From positions 2,046,001 to 2,110,000 of the forward strand of contig CP031518.1 of the NCBI GenBank assembly GCA_017161305.1: DNA of 64,000 nucleotides, read 5' to 3'. This document shows, piece after piece, positions 17,245 to 25,941 of this stretch (the stretch's first letter is position 1; every line of letters starts with the position of its first letter). Under the pieces are notes generated by a model. It was given only the letters and a program-made list of their open reading frames with translations, searched no databases and was not told the DNA's origin. The DNA is from Treponema ruminis (GTDB taxonomy: Bacteria; Spirochaetota; Spirochaetia; Treponematales; Treponemataceae). The translations under genes were made by a program, and so were the position numbers.

Positions 17245-17787
17245 TCAGTAGTTATTCTTTTTAACTTCAAAGAAGCTCTGTGGATGCATACAAACAGGAC
17301 ATGCGCCCGGAGCTTTTTTGCCGACTACGATGTGACCGCAGTTTGCGCACTGCCAGATTACATCGCCGTCCTTGCTGAATACCTTTTCACCCGTTACATT
17401 GTCGAGCAGTTTTCGGTAGCGCTCTTCGTGCTCTTTTTCGATGGCACCGACCATTTCAAAAAGTTTTGCGATGCGTGGGAAGCCTTCTTCGGCTGCCGTT
17501 TTTGCAAATCCTGCGTACATGTCAGTCCATTCGTAGTTTTCGCCGTCTGCCGCATCCTTTAAGTTGTCAACTGTTGACGGAACTTCTCCGTTGTGGAGCA
17601 GCTTGAACCAGATTTTTGCGTGTTCCTTTTCGTTGCGTGCTGTTTCCTCAAAAATGTCTGCGATCTGCTCGAATCCGTCTTTGCGTGCTTTGCTTGCGTA
17701 GTAAGTGTATTTGTTGCGGGCCTGAGATTCACCTGCGAAAGCTGTCTGTAAATTTTTTTCGGTCTGAGTTCCCTTAATATTTTCCAT
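17245..17787 (-). CDS. rbr: Rubrerythrin
   Basis: Rubrerythrin is a cytosolic diiron protein that reduces hydrogen peroxide in anaerobes. The 180 residues hold the ferritin-like domain with its Glu ligands ([43 protein letters not shown]) and a C-terminal rubredoxin-like iron site with two Cys-x-x-Cys pairs (CANCGH and CPVCMHP). The start at 17787 is set by AGGAGGTACT just upstream; an in-frame ATG at 17847 lies in the promoter and is rejected. The gene is a single unit with its own promoter, operator-like palindrome and terminator, consistent with peroxide or iron control. Confidence 0.95.
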   Translation of the reverse strand: MENIKGTQTEKNLQTAFAGESQARNKYTYYASKARKDGFEQIADIFEETARNEKEHAKIWFKLLHNGEVPSTVDNLKDAADGENYEWTDMYAGFAKTAAEEGFPRIAKLFEMVGAIEKEHEERYRKLLDNVTGEKVFSKDGDVIWQCANCGHIVVGKKAPGACPVCMHPQSFFEVKKNNY

Positions 17788-17818
17788 TTTAGTACCTCCT
17801 GGAAAAATAAGATTATTT

Positions 17819-17847
17819 AATTCTAAATGAGAATTTTGAAAAGTCAA
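17819..17847 (-). promoter_or_regulatory. rbr promoter with overlapping operator-like palindrome
   Basis: On the minus strand TTGACT (17842-17847) and TAGAAT (17820-17825) are separated by 16 bases. The palindrome AATTCT-N5-AGAATT at 17819-17835 covers the -10 and part of the spacer, the usual place for a repressor such as PerR or Fur. Confidence 0.6.
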
Positions 17848-17910
17848 ATAAAAAATTGAATTTATCTTATAAAATTCCCTTTTCCTTTTTTTTTATCCTT
17901 TCTTTTTTTA

Positions 17911-17938
17911 TTGAATTATTCCTCATCCATAGTAGAAT
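17911..17938 (+). promoter_or_regulatory. Promoter of the adenine deaminase gene
   Basis: TTGAAT (17911-17916) and TAGAAT (17933-17938) are 16 bases apart, followed by AGAAGGAAG as ribosome site and a TTG start at 17965. Confidence 0.55.
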
Positions 17939-17964
17939 TATGTAATTAATAGAAGGAAGTTGTT

Positions 17965-19707
17965 TTGGATAAAGCCTCATTGACTGACATTATCAAATCC
18001 GCAAAAGGCGAAGAAAAAGCCGATCTGGTCATTAAAAACTGCCATGTCGTAAACGTGTTTTCTTCCCAGATAATCAAGGCAGACATAGCCATTAGGGACG
18101 GAGTCATTGCAGGAATCGGAAGCTACTCAGGAAAATCAGAAATCGATGCGGCAGGAGCTTACGCAATTCCAGGCTTAATCGAAAGTCATATCCATATTGA
18201 ATCATCATTTGTTACGCCTGAGGAATTCGGACGGATGGCAGTCCCTCTTGGAACCACGACGGTTATTGCAGATCCCCACGAAATTACAAACGTCTGTGGC
18301 TTGAAGGGCTTTTTCTACATGATGGAAGCCGCCAAAAATACAGCCCTGGACATAAAATTCATGGTTCCTTCCTGCGTTCCGGCAACCCCTTTTGAAGATT
18401 CCGGCGCAGTTTTAAACTCGGAGGAAATCGAAAAGGTCATAAACAATCCCGATGTACTTGGACTTGGTGAGCTGATGAATTATCCGGGAGTTTTGAATTG
18501 TGATGATGAAGTTCTGAATAAGATTCTGCTTGCAAAAAAATACAATAAGATAATCGATGGTCATGCCCCGGGAGTGGTCGGCCTGGACCGGCAGGCTTAT
18601 ATCAGCTGCGGCGTAAAAACTGACCATGAATGTTCGACAATTCAGGAGATGCAGGAATCCTTGCAAAATGGAATGTACGTCGAGCTTCGAGACGGTTCTG
18701 CCTGCCATGATCTTGAAAACCTGATTCCGGGAATAACAAAAGAAAATTCCCGCCGCCTCCTGCTATGCTCCGATGACCGCCAGCCGGTGACCTTCCACAT
18801 AAAAGGGGACATCAACAATCACCTGAAGCTATGCGTTTCCAAAGGTATCGACCCGATAACTGCAATTCAGATGGGAAGCCTTAACGCCGCTGAGTGTTAC
18901 CGCCTTTATGACCGCGGTGCCCTTGCGCCGGGCTTGAGGGCGGACATTGTGCTTGTGGGGGATTTAAAGAATTTTGAGGCAAAAAAAGTATTCATCCAAG
19001 GCGAGCTTGTTGCAGAAGACGGAAAATATCTTAAGGAAGTAAAGCGGGCTTCAATTTCTGATGTGAGCGGAAGCGTAAAAGTTGCAGGTTTTTCAAGGGA
19101 AAGACTGACCGTTCATCTTGCAGATAAAAAATCAAAGTGCAGGGTTCATGTGATTGAAATAAGCCCTGGCAGCATAGTCACTAAAAATTCGATTGAAGAA
19201 GTGACTACAGACGAGGAAGGAAATTTTCTTCACGACCCGGAAAAGGATATTTCAAAAATCGCCGTGATTGAGCGTCACCACAAAAGCGGAAATATCGGAC
19301 TTGGGCTTTTGAAAAATTACGGAATCAAAGATGGTGCGATTGCAATTACCATAGCCCATGATTCCCATAATATTATCTGTGTCGGAACTGATGATGCCCA
19401 GATGGAAACTGCCGTAAAGGCCCTTATCGAGCAGAAGGGCGGAATTGTTCTTGTCTCAAAAAACAAGGTGATTGAAAGACTTGAGCTTCCGGTCGCAGGA
19501 CTTATGAGCGACAGGGATGCTGACTGGGTTCAGGAAAAACTTGCAAAAATCAACCAGGCGGCTTTTGAAATTCTTGGAATTAACCGCGAGATTGAGCCTG
19601 TTTCTACCCTCTGCTTTATGGCCCTGCCCGTAATTCCTGAAATCAAAATCACCGACAAAGGTCTTTTTGACGTAAAAGAATTCAAGTTTATCGATATTCT
19701 GGATTAG
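17965..19707 (+). CDS. ade: Adenine deaminase
   Basis: Adenine deaminase (EC 3.5.4.2) turns adenine into hypoxanthine and ammonia. The 580-residue length and the amidohydrolase motifs fit: metal ligands in ESHIHIESSFV, then TTTVIADPHEITNVCG, DGHAPG, LLCSDDRQP, and the C-terminal domain with HDSHNIICVGTDD. The start is a TTG with AGAAGGAAG upstream; the alignment of MDKASLTDIIKSAKG with family N-termini supports it. Together with xpt and the nucleoside importer nearby it gives the cell a purine salvage set. Confidence 0.94.
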   Translation: MDKASLTDIIKSAKGEEKADLVIKNCHVVNVFSSQIIKADIAIRDGVIAGIGSYSGKSEIDAAGAYAIPGLIESHIHIESSFVTPEEFGRMAVPLGTTTVIADPHEITNVCGLKGFFYMMEAAKNTALDIKFMVPSCVPATPFEDSGAVLNSEEIEKVINNPDVLGLGELMNYPGVLNCDDEVLNKILLAKKYNKIIDGHAPGVVGLDRQAYISCGVKTDHECSTIQEMQESLQNGMYVELRDGSACHDLENLIPGITKENSRRLLLCSDDRQPVTFHIKGDINNHLKLCVSKGIDPITAIQMGSLNAAECYRLYDRGALAPGLRADIVLVGDLKNFEAKKVFIQGELVAEDGKYLKEVKRASISDVSGSVKVAGFSRERLTVHLADKKSKCRVHVIEISPGSIVTKNSIEEVTTDEEGNFLHDPEKDISKIAVIERHHKSGNIGLGLLKNYGIKDGAIAITIAHDSHNIICVGTDDAQMETAVKALIEQKGGIVLVSKNKVIERLELPVAGLMSDRDADWVQEKLAKINQAAFEILGINREIEPVSTLCFMALPVIPEIKITDKGLFDVKEFKFIDILD

Positions 19708-19728
19708 GCGGCAGCCCCAGGAGAGAGG

Positions 19729-19776
19729 GTAGCGGAAAAGCCGCAGGCTTTGTAGCGAGGGAGAGACTTCTCCCTC
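19729..19776 (+). repeat. GTAGCGG-type palindromic unit after ade
   Basis: GTAGCGG is followed by the perfect hairpin AAAGCC-GCA-GGCTTT (19737-19751), GTAGCGAG, and a second perfect hairpin GAGGGAGA-GACT-TCTCCCTC (19757-19776). There is no T-run, so it is not a classical terminator. The rest of the 183-base gap to oadG holds an A/T-rich promoter-like stretch. Confidence 0.55.
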
Positions 19777-19890
19777 CTTGAATAAAATTTATTTTCAAAT
19801 TCCCCTTTAGTCACATTGAAGAACTCTCTTAAATCTTCTATAATTATATCCAAATTCTATTTTTACGTAATCATATCCGTTGGAGGAATT

Positions 19891-20127
19891 ATGACAATCG
19901 CTGAAATGCTTAACCAGAGTATTATCCTTACTCTGCTTGGTATGTGTGTTGTTTTCAGCTTCCTGGTCATCATGATTGTCTGTATGAACGGGCTTCGTAT
20001 TTTCGTTCATGCTGCAGGTCTTGACAAAGAGGAACCGAAAGCAGATGTTGCGTCAGCACCGGCTGCCGCTGTAGACCAAAAAGCAATCGTTGCTGCTATC
20101 GCAACTGCATTGCACGAAAAGAACTAA
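19891..20127 (+). CDS. oadG: Na+-pumping oxaloacetate decarboxylase, gamma subunit (OadG)
   Basis: A 78-residue protein with one membrane helix (about residues 12-33) and an Ala/Pro-rich tail is the form of OadG, which anchors the alpha subunit to the membrane and completes the sodium pump. TTGGAGGAATT before 19891 fixes the start. The alpha-subunit gene begins 13 bases downstream. Identification rests on length, layout and position rather than on long sequence motifs. Confidence 0.85.
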   Translation: MTIAEMLNQSIILTLLGMCVVFSFLVIMIVCMNGLRIFVHAAGLDKEEPKADVASAPAAAVDQKAIVAAIATALHEKN

Positions 20128-20140
20128 TAGGGGATAAAAA

Positions 20141-22183
20141 ATGGCAAAGAAAATTGGTATTTCTGAACTTGTTTTGCGTGATGCTACACAGTCTCTTCAC
20201 GCTACTCGTATGACTTTGGCAGATATGCTGCCAATCGCTCCAAAAATTGACAAAATCGGTTACTGGGCTGCTGAGGCTTGGGGTGGAGCAACTTATGACT
20301 CTTGTATCCGCTTCCTTAACGAAGATCCATGGGAGCGCCTCCGCAAATTGCACGCTGCAATGCCAAACACAAAAATCATGATGCTCTTGCGCGGTCAGAA
20401 CCTTCTCGGATACCGCCACTATGCAGACGATGTTGTTGACAAGTTCGTTGAGTACGCTTCTAAAAACGGCGTTGACGTATTCCGAATCTTCGATGCTTGT
20501 AACGACCCACGCAACCTCGAGCGCGCTACAAAAGCTGCAAAAGCTACTGGAAAGCACGTTCAGATGGCTATTTCATACGCTACAACTCCATATCACACAA
20601 AAGAAATCTATGCTGACTTGGCAAAAACATACGCTGACTTCGGTGCAGACTCTATCTGTATCAAAGATATGTCTGGTTTGCTCAAGCCATTCGAGGCTTA
20701 TGATCTCGTAAAGGCAATCAAATCTAAGGTTGACCTTCCTGTTGAGATTCACTCTCACGCTACAACTGGTCTTTCAGTTGCAACTCTCCTCAAGGCTGCT
20801 GAGGCTGGTGCTGACGTTCTCGATACAGCAATTTCTGCTATGGCTATGGGTACTTCTCACTCACCAACAGAAACTGTTGTTGAGATGCTCAAAGGTACAG
20901 ACTTCGACACAGGCCTCGACATTTCTGCTTTGCTCGAAATCGCTGCTTACTTCCGCGATATCCGCAAGCACTATGCTTCACTCGAGTCTAAATTCCTCGG
21001 TGCAGATACACGAATCCTCAAATCACAGGTTCCAGGCGGCATGCTCTCTAACCTCGAAAGCCAGCTCAAACAGCAGGGCGCTTCTGACAAAATCGACCAG
21101 GTTCTCGCAGAGCTCCCACTCGTTCAGAAAGACGTCGGATACGTTCCACTTGTTACACCAACATCACAGATCGTTGGTACACAGGCTGTATTCAACGTAC
21201 TCTTCGGACGCTACGAGCGCATGACAGGTGAGTTCCGTGACCTTCTCGTTGGAAAATACGGTAAATTGCCAGCTGCTCCAAACGCAGACCTCGTTAAAAA
21301 GGCTCTCGAGCAGAACAAAATGGACGAAGCTATCACTTGCCGCCCGGCAGACAAAATTGAACCGGAATGGGACAAAATGGTCGAAGAGGCAAAGGCAAAC
21401 GGTGGCAACGGCTCTGTAGAGGACGTCCTCACATACGCTATGTTCCCGAAAGTAGCTACAAAATTCTTCGAGACTCGTGCAAACGGTCCTGTTGATGCAG
21501 AGAAAACATTCGGTGTTAAAGAGGCTCCAAAAGCAGCTTCTGGCAACGGTTCATACACAGTTACAGTTAACGGAACAAGCTACAACGTTCAGTCTAACGG
21601 CGACACAGTTACAGTTGACGGAACTCCATACAACGTTACATTCGGTGCAGCATCTGCAGCTCCTGCAGCAGCTCCAGTTTCAGTTGGTGGCGTAGACGTT
21701 AAGGCTCCTGTTGCTGGTACTCTCCTCAAACAGTGCTTCGCTAACGGAACAAAAGTTACAAAAGGTCAGACAATCATCATCGTTGAATCAATGAAGATGG
21801 AGCTTGAGGTTAAAGCTTCTGACGACGGTACAATCACATACACAGTTCCAACAGGAACACAGATTACAGCTGGTCAGACAATCGCTACTATCGGCGGTGT
21901 TGTTAAGGCAGCTCCAGCTCCAGCCGCAGCCCCTGCAGCAAGTGCAGCTCCGGCAGCCGCAGCTCCAGCTGGTGGAAAACCTGTTAACGCTCCTGTTGCT
22001 GGTACACTCCTCAAATATGCAGTTGCAGAGGGTGCTTCCGTTCAGGCTGACACAACAGTCGTAATCATCGAATCTATGAAGATGGAACTTGAAATCAAGG
22101 CTGGTGCAGCTGGTAAAATCCACTTCACAGCTCCAACAGGCTCACAGGTAACAGCAGGTCAGGCTGTTGCTTCTGTTCAGTAA
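20141..22183 (+). CDS. oadA: Oxaloacetate decarboxylase alpha subunit with two biotinyl domains
   Basis: OadA moves the carboxyl group of oxaloacetate to biotin; decarboxylation of carboxybiotin in OadB then drives Na+ export. The 680 residues begin with the carboxyltransferase TIM barrel (LVLRDATQSLHATRM, LRGQNLLGYRHYADD, SICIKDMSG, EIHSHATTG) and a conserved C-terminal helical part to about 460. Two lipoyl/biotinyl domains follow, each with ESMKMELE; the biotin lysines are Lys552 and Lys647. An Ala/Pro hinge links the two. Most OadA proteins have one such domain. Codon choice is strongly biased (GCT, ACA, CTC), pointing to high expression. Methylmalonyl-CoA or glutaconyl-CoA decarboxylase is unlikely given this barrel. 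Confidence 0.94.
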   Translation: MAKKIGISELVLRDATQSLHATRMTLADMLPIAPKIDKIGYWAAEAWGGATYDSCIRFLNEDPWERLRKLHAAMPNTKIMMLLRGQNLLGYRHYADDVVDKFVEYASKNGVDVFRIFDACNDPRNLERATKAAKATGKHVQMAISYATTPYHTKEIYADLAKTYADFGADSICIKDMSGLLKPFEAYDLVKAIKSKVDLPVEIHSHATTGLSVATLLKAAEAGADVLDTAISAMAMGTSHSPTETVVEMLKGTDFDTGLDISALLEIAAYFRDIRKHYASLESKFLGADTRILKSQVPGGMLSNLESQLKQQGASDKIDQVLAELPLVQKDVGYVPLVTPTSQIVGTQAVFNVLFGRYERMTGEFRDLLVGKYGKLPAAPNADLVKKALEQNKMDEAITCRPADKIEPEWDKMVEEAKANGGNGSVEDVLTYAMFPKVATKFFETRANGPVDAEKTFGVKEAPKAASGNGSYTVTVNGTSYNVQSNGDTVTVDGTPYNVTFGAASAAPAAAPVSVGGVDVKAPVAGTLLKQCFANGTKVTKGQTIIIVESMKMELEVKASDDGTITYTVPTGTQITAGQTIATIGGVVKAAPAPAAAPAASAAPAAAAPAGGKPVNAPVAGTLLKYAVAEGASVQADTTVVIIESMKMELEIKAGAAGKIHFTAPTGSQVTAGQAVASVQ

Positions 22184-22201
22184 TAAGAGGATTGAATAGA
22201 A

Positions 22202-23659
22202 ATGATTGATTTGAACAACAACTTTAAGAAAAAGGTCTTCGGCGTTACTCTTGCCATCATGGCAATTGCTTTCGTTGTAAGCACAGGCTCTAAAGTTCTC
22301 GCTCAGACAGCTTCTGATTCAACAGAGGTAACAGCTCCTGTTGCTGCTGTAGAAGTTGAGTCTGGCCACGGTCTTAACCGCGTAATCAAGGGAACTGAGA
22401 AATGGGGCGAAGAGCACAACATCGACCCGCTCAAATTCGTCCAGAATATCGGTAAATCAACTGGTATCTATCAGATTTTGAACCAGAAAAGAGAAGCTCC
22501 AAAGGCTGAGTTCAAGGCTCCTGTTGAAGAAGCTAAAGAAATCGACTGGGGTACAGCTCCTGGCTGGCAGTCACTCATCATGATCGCTGTCGGCTTCCTT
22601 ATCGTTTATCTCGCTGTAGGTAAAGGATTTGAGCCACTTCTTCTGATTCCAATCGGATTCGGTACAATTCTCGTAAACATCGTTGGTGCTAAAATGGGTG
22701 ACTTGCCGGACGGTATGCTCGCAATCATCTATCACGCTGGTGTAGGCAACGAGTTCTTCCCGATGCTCATCTTCATGGGTATTGGTGCCATGACAGACTT
22801 CGGTCCGCTCATTGCTAACCCAAAAACAGCTATCCTCGGTGGTGCTGCTCAGTTTGGTGTATTCTTCACATTGTTCGGCGTTGCAGTTATGAACCTCTTC
22901 GGCCTCAACTACAACATTATGCAGGCTTGTGCCATCGGTATCATCGGTGGTGCAGACGGCCCGACATCAATCTACGTTTCTGGTAAACTTGCTCCAGAGT
23001 TGATGGGTGTAATCGCCGTTGCAGCTTACTCTTACATGGCTCTCGTTCCGATGATTCAGCCTCCAATCATGAAGCTCCTTACATCTAAGAAAGAGCGCCT
23101 TATCAAGATGCCAAACCCACGCGCTGTTCCAAAAATGGAGAAGGTTTTGTTCCCTCTCATGCTCTTGATCCTTACAATCCTCTTGTTGCCTCCTGCAGCT
23201 CCACTTATCGGTATGCTCGCATTCGGTAACTTCGTAAAGGAGTCTGGTGCTGCTCAGCGTCTTTCTAAGACAATGGAAAATGAATTGATGAACATCGTTT
23301 CAATCGTTCTTTCTTTGGGCGTAGGTTCACAGATGACTCCAGAGAAAATCATCAAGGGTGAGTCTGTTGGTATCATCGTTCTTGGTTTGATCGCATTCGC
23401 TGTAGCTACAGCCGGCGGTTTGTGCATGGCAAAAGTCATGAACCTCTTCCTTCCAAAAGGAAAGAAAATCAATCCGCTCATCGGTTCAGCTGGTGTATCA
23501 GCAGTTCCAATGGCAGCCCGTGTTGCAAACAAGGTTGGTCAGTCAGAAGATCCATCAAACTTCCTCCTCATGAACGCTATGGGTCCAAACGTATCAGGCG
23601 TTATCGGAACCGCAATGGCAGCCGGTGTATTCATCGCAACATATGGTGGGTTGCGATAG
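22202..23659 (+). CDS. oadB: Na+-pumping oxaloacetate decarboxylase, beta subunit
   Basis: OadB is the membrane subunit that couples decarboxylation of carboxybiotin to export of two Na+. Residues about 118-485 match the family, with the sodium-site block [21 protein letters not shown] and [17 protein letters not shown]. The N-terminal 117 residues are extra: a signal-anchor-like helix (about 11-33) and a hydrophilic stretch of roughly 80 residues before the first conserved helix. ATAAGAGGATTGAATAGAA gives a modest ribosome site for the ATG at 22202. The stop lies in the loop of a palindrome. Confidence 0.93.
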   Translation: MIDLNNNFKKKVFGVTLAIMAIAFVVSTGSKVLAQTASDSTEVTAPVAAVEVESGHGLNRVIKGTEKWGEEHNIDPLKFVQNIGKSTGIYQILNQKREAPKAEFKAPVEEAKEIDWGTAPGWQSLIMIAVGFLIVYLAVGKGFEPLLLIPIGFGTILVNIVGAKMGDLPDGMLAIIYHAGVGNEFFPMLIFMGIGAMTDFGPLIANPKTAILGGAAQFGVFFTLFGVAVMNLFGLNYNIMQACAIGIIGGADGPTSIYVSGKLAPELMGVIAVAAYSYMALVPMIQPPIMKLLTSKKERLIKMPNPRAVPKMEKVLFPLMLLILTILLLPPAAPLIGMLAFGNFVKESGAAQRLSKTMENELMNIVSIVLSLGVGSQMTPEKIIKGESVGIIVLGLIAFAVATAGGLCMAKVMNLFLPKGKKINPLIGSAGVSAVPMAARVANKVGQSEDPSNFLLMNAMGPNVSGVIGTAMAAGVFIATYGGLR

Positions 23660-23686
23660 CACCCCACCATATAGCGGTATCCGCTA
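23641..23686 (+). repeat. Two adjacent hairpins across the oadB stop codon
   Basis: ATATGGTGGG (23641-23650) pairs perfectly with CCCACCATAT (23663-23672); the loop holds TTGCGATAGC and the oadB stop. A second hairpin TAGCGG-TAT-CCGCTA (23672-23686) follows at once. The GCGATAGC and TAGCGG cores recur in other gaps of the window. Confidence 0.6.
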
Positions 23687-23694
23687 AATAAATA

Positions 23695-23746
23695 AACCAC
23701 AGATGTGCACAGTTTTTAATGCGTGTCATCTGTGGTTATTTTTTTG
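23695..23746 (+). terminator. Terminator of the oad operon
   Basis: AACCACAGATG (23695-23705) pairs with CATCTGTGGTT (23727-23737), followed by A and seven T. The loop is about 21 bases. Confidence 0.8.
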
Positions 23747-23749
23747 TTC

Positions 23750-24400
23750 TTATCTCTGAAATCTTACTTCGACTTCCTTGAATCCTGCGGCGTAGAGGAT
23801 TGATTCGATTATTTTTATTGTCTGTGATTCGCCTTCTTTTAAAAATCCTGTTTCCAAAATCTGAATTGATGCCGTGTCCTGGTTGTGCCTGATTTCTTCC
23901 ATTATCTCTTTGATTGAAATTGATACAAAAATGCTTTTGCTTTCGTCGAAGACTTCGATGCTTGAAATGTCGTTTGACAGGACTTCGAGGGCCGGGAGGA
24001 TTACTTTTACGCTCCTGCCACGGTCAGAGACTTTGACCTGAGATTTTGATATGTCTGAAATGCCGCCCCGGATTACGCCTGAATATTTTACTATGCTGAA
24101 GGTCTTTGCGAAGCCCGCGATTCTGGTCTTTTTGATGGAGATTATGTCGGAATAGGTGTTTTTGACTGTGACCAGTTCCGCGCATTTTTCGAGTTCCCGG
24201 AATACGATGGCAGAGGATTTTTCGGTCTTTATTTCACCAAGCTTTTGCCAGCTGAATTTTCCGCCGAAGAAGAGAGCTGCAAGCAGGGCTAAAATCAGGA
24301 TTATTTTCGTAAGAATTTTGCAGACTGATTTTGTGAGGAGATTTAAAATCTTTGCTTCTTTTTCGATTTTCCTGTCTTTCTTTTCTTTTGCCTTTTTCAT
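23750..24400 (-). CDS. DUF4230-type membrane-anchored protein
   Basis: This 216-residue protein has a charged N-terminus, one membrane helix (about residues 31-48) and a long extracytoplasmic domain. The pattern ELEKCAELVTVKNTYSDI, a small all-beta middle and a C-terminal basic end fits the DUF4230 family, whose function is not known. It is transcribed away from the FliM-like gene and shares its 54-base control region. It converges on the oadB terminator. Confidence 0.65.
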   Translation of the reverse strand: MKKAKEKKDRKIEKEAKILNLLTKSVCKILTKIILILALLAALFFGGKFSWQKLGEIKTEKSSAIVFRELEKCAELVTVKNTYSDIISIKKTRIAGFAKTFSIVKYSGVIRGGISDISKSQVKVSDRGRSVKVILPALEVLSNDISSIEVFDESKSIFVSISIKEIMEEIRHNQDTASIQILETGFLKEGESQTIKIIESILYAAGFKEVEVRFQR

Positions 24401-24442
24401 GCTTTATCCTCGATTCTTCTTTAAATTTAGCTTAATCTATTG

Positions 24443-24448
24443 TACAAT
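24443..24448 (+). promoter_or_regulatory. -10 element next to a start codon (FliM-like gene)
   Basis: TACAAT ends 6 bases before the ATG at 24455, so the expected transcription start falls on or beside the A of ATG. No Shine-Dalgarno is present; the -35 region is weak. Confidence 0.5.
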
Positions 24449-24454
24449 ATAAAT

Positions 24455-25096
24455 ATGGCAAATGAAAAGGTAGCACTTTCACAGGATGAAGTAGATAAAC
24501 TTTTGGGGCTGGTATCATCAGCGGCTCCTGAACAGAAGGTCGAAAAAAAGGAATATAAGGTAGATTCTTTCCTCAGCGAGCAGCAGCTTTCTGAGCTCCG
24601 CGAGGTTTGCAAGAACGTCTATAAATATTTCAAACTTTCTCTCCGCAAGAAATTCGGTGAGCCAAAAATCCGTAAGCTTACAATTACGTCGCTGGATCAT
24701 CAGAACATCAACGATTTTTTTGATTCAGTTACTGACAATGATTTCATTTACGAGGCCAAATTCGGCAGGGCAAAGGCATACATCAAGTTGGATTCATTTT
24801 TGTTCGGCGCGCTTTCGGGCATGAAGATTGACACAAAGCACAAGATCAACGTGTTCCAGTCCGAAGTTCTCAAAGAATTTGTCGCCTGCTTTTTGGTTGA
24901 GGGTTTTGCCAGGCAGCTTGATAAAGCTCACAAAATTGCAGTCACTTCGCTTTTCGAAAAAAACAAAAATTCTTTCCGCAAGGGTAAGACGGGCGTCTGC
25001 GTTTCAATCAACTGGAACGAGAACCTTCATTCATTTGGAATCGAAAAAGTTTTTCTTTCAAAAGAGTTGATTGAAGCCATGCGGGCTGTTTCGTAA
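24455..25096 (+). CDS. FliM-like protein without a SpoA domain
   Basis: The 213-residue protein opens with LSQDEVDKLLG, the segment that in FliM binds phospho-CheY. The region from about residue 42 (LSELREVCKNVYKYFKLSLR) to about 165 has the rhythm of the FliM/CheC middle domain, including a helix-strand pair around YIKLDSFLFGALSG. The C-terminal SpoA (FliN-like) domain that anchors FliM in the C-ring is missing, and the chain is a third shorter than FliM. It lies 66 bases before the flbB-fliK-flgD-flgE genes. I infer a switch-related or CheY-binding accessory protein. The similarity beyond the first motif is weak and needs a profile search. Confidence 0.6.
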   Translation: MANEKVALSQDEVDKLLGLVSSAAPEQKVEKKEYKVDSFLSEQQLSELREVCKNVYKYFKLSLRKKFGEPKIRKLTITSLDHQNINDFFDSVTDNDFIYEAKFGRAKAYIKLDSFLFGALSGMKIDTKHKINVFQSEVLKEFVACFLVEGFARQLDKAHKIAVTSLFEKNKNSFRKGKTGVCVSINWNENLHSFGIEKVFLSKELIEAMRAVS

Positions 25097-25162
25097 TCCT
25101 TAACTTTTGTGATATAATTCCGATAATATAAGCGAAAATCTTTTTTTCTGTGGGGATAAAAA

Positions 25163-25795
25163 ATGGCTCGTGGAAACGGTGGTATCGGAAAATCAATCTT
25201 TCTTCTTATTTTGATCATAATTCTCGTTTTGGGCGGTCTTTTGTGGTTTGACTACCTTGGTGTAATTCATGCCAAAAAGGTTTTTGCTCCTGTCTATAAA
25301 TTATTTGGCCTTGCGCCTCAGACTTCGGTAACTGCAACGACTTCAAAACCGCTCACGGCCGACTTGGACGAGGACCGGCTTGCAAAAAGAATCGAAGCCC
25401 TCGACATCCGCACTCAGGAACTTGACAAGCGCGAGGGTGACATTAAAAAGGTCGAAGAGCAGAACGAGGCAATCGCAAAGGAACTTGAAGACCGAAAGAA
25501 TTCACAGGACGAGCGTGAAAAGACCTTCAACAATCAGGTCAAAAAATATGATGACCGAAATGTCAATATCGAGACAATTGCTTCCTATTTAAACAGTATG
25601 CCTCCAAAAACTGCCGTCGAAGAACTTCTTTCTCATGACGATCAGGATATTATCGATATTCTCCGCAAGGCTGACGAAATGGCGGCTGCAAGCAAGCAGA
25701 CTTCGCTTTCTTCAGTTTGGCTCATGAACATGCCAGCTGACAGGGCTGCGACAATCCAGCGAAAAATGGCAAACAAGCCTGAAAGTCTGGATTAA
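25163..25795 (+). CDS. flbB: Periplasmic flagellar collar protein FlbB
   Basis: The 210-residue protein has one N-terminal membrane helix (about residues 9-30), a charged coiled coil (about 70-135, LDIRTQELDKREGDIKKVEEQ) and a C-terminal domain resembling the MgtE-N/MotE fold (EELLSHDDQDIIDILRKAD). In spirochaetes FlbB organises the periplasmic collar and stator around the motor. The gene stands directly before fliK, the order known from Borrelia (flbB-flbC-flgD-flgE). TATAAT at 25113-25118 is a likely promoter element and GGGGAT a ribosome site. Confidence 0.8.
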   Translation: MARGNGGIGKSIFLLILIIILVLGGLLWFDYLGVIHAKKVFAPVYKLFGLAPQTSVTATTSKPLTADLDEDRLAKRIEALDIRTQELDKREGDIKKVEEQNEAIAKELEDRKNSQDEREKTFNNQVKKYDDRNVNIETIASYLNSMPPKTAVEELLSHDDQDIIDILRKADEMAAASKQTSLSSVWLMNMPADRAATIQRKMANKPESLD

Positions 25796-25941
25796 AATCA
25801 GCTTCTTTTTATAAAACTTACATTTATATCAAATCTTTCCTTAACAATTTCCCGGAAATTCCGATGATAGAAGGGTAGAAATCAAAAAGTTTGCGTGGGT
25901 GGCTAGTGGGCGCAGGCTTTCGGTTTTACGGGAGACAAAGC

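Noticed and set aside
17788..17847. 20-residue N-terminal extension of rubrerythrin
   Set aside because: It would run through the promoter, operator and ribosome site; AGGAGGTACT fixes the start at 17787.
21900..21980. Possible recombination or frameshift in the Ala/Pro-coding repeat of oadA
   Set aside because: The frame stays open through both biotinyl domains and Ala/Pro hinges are normal before such domains.
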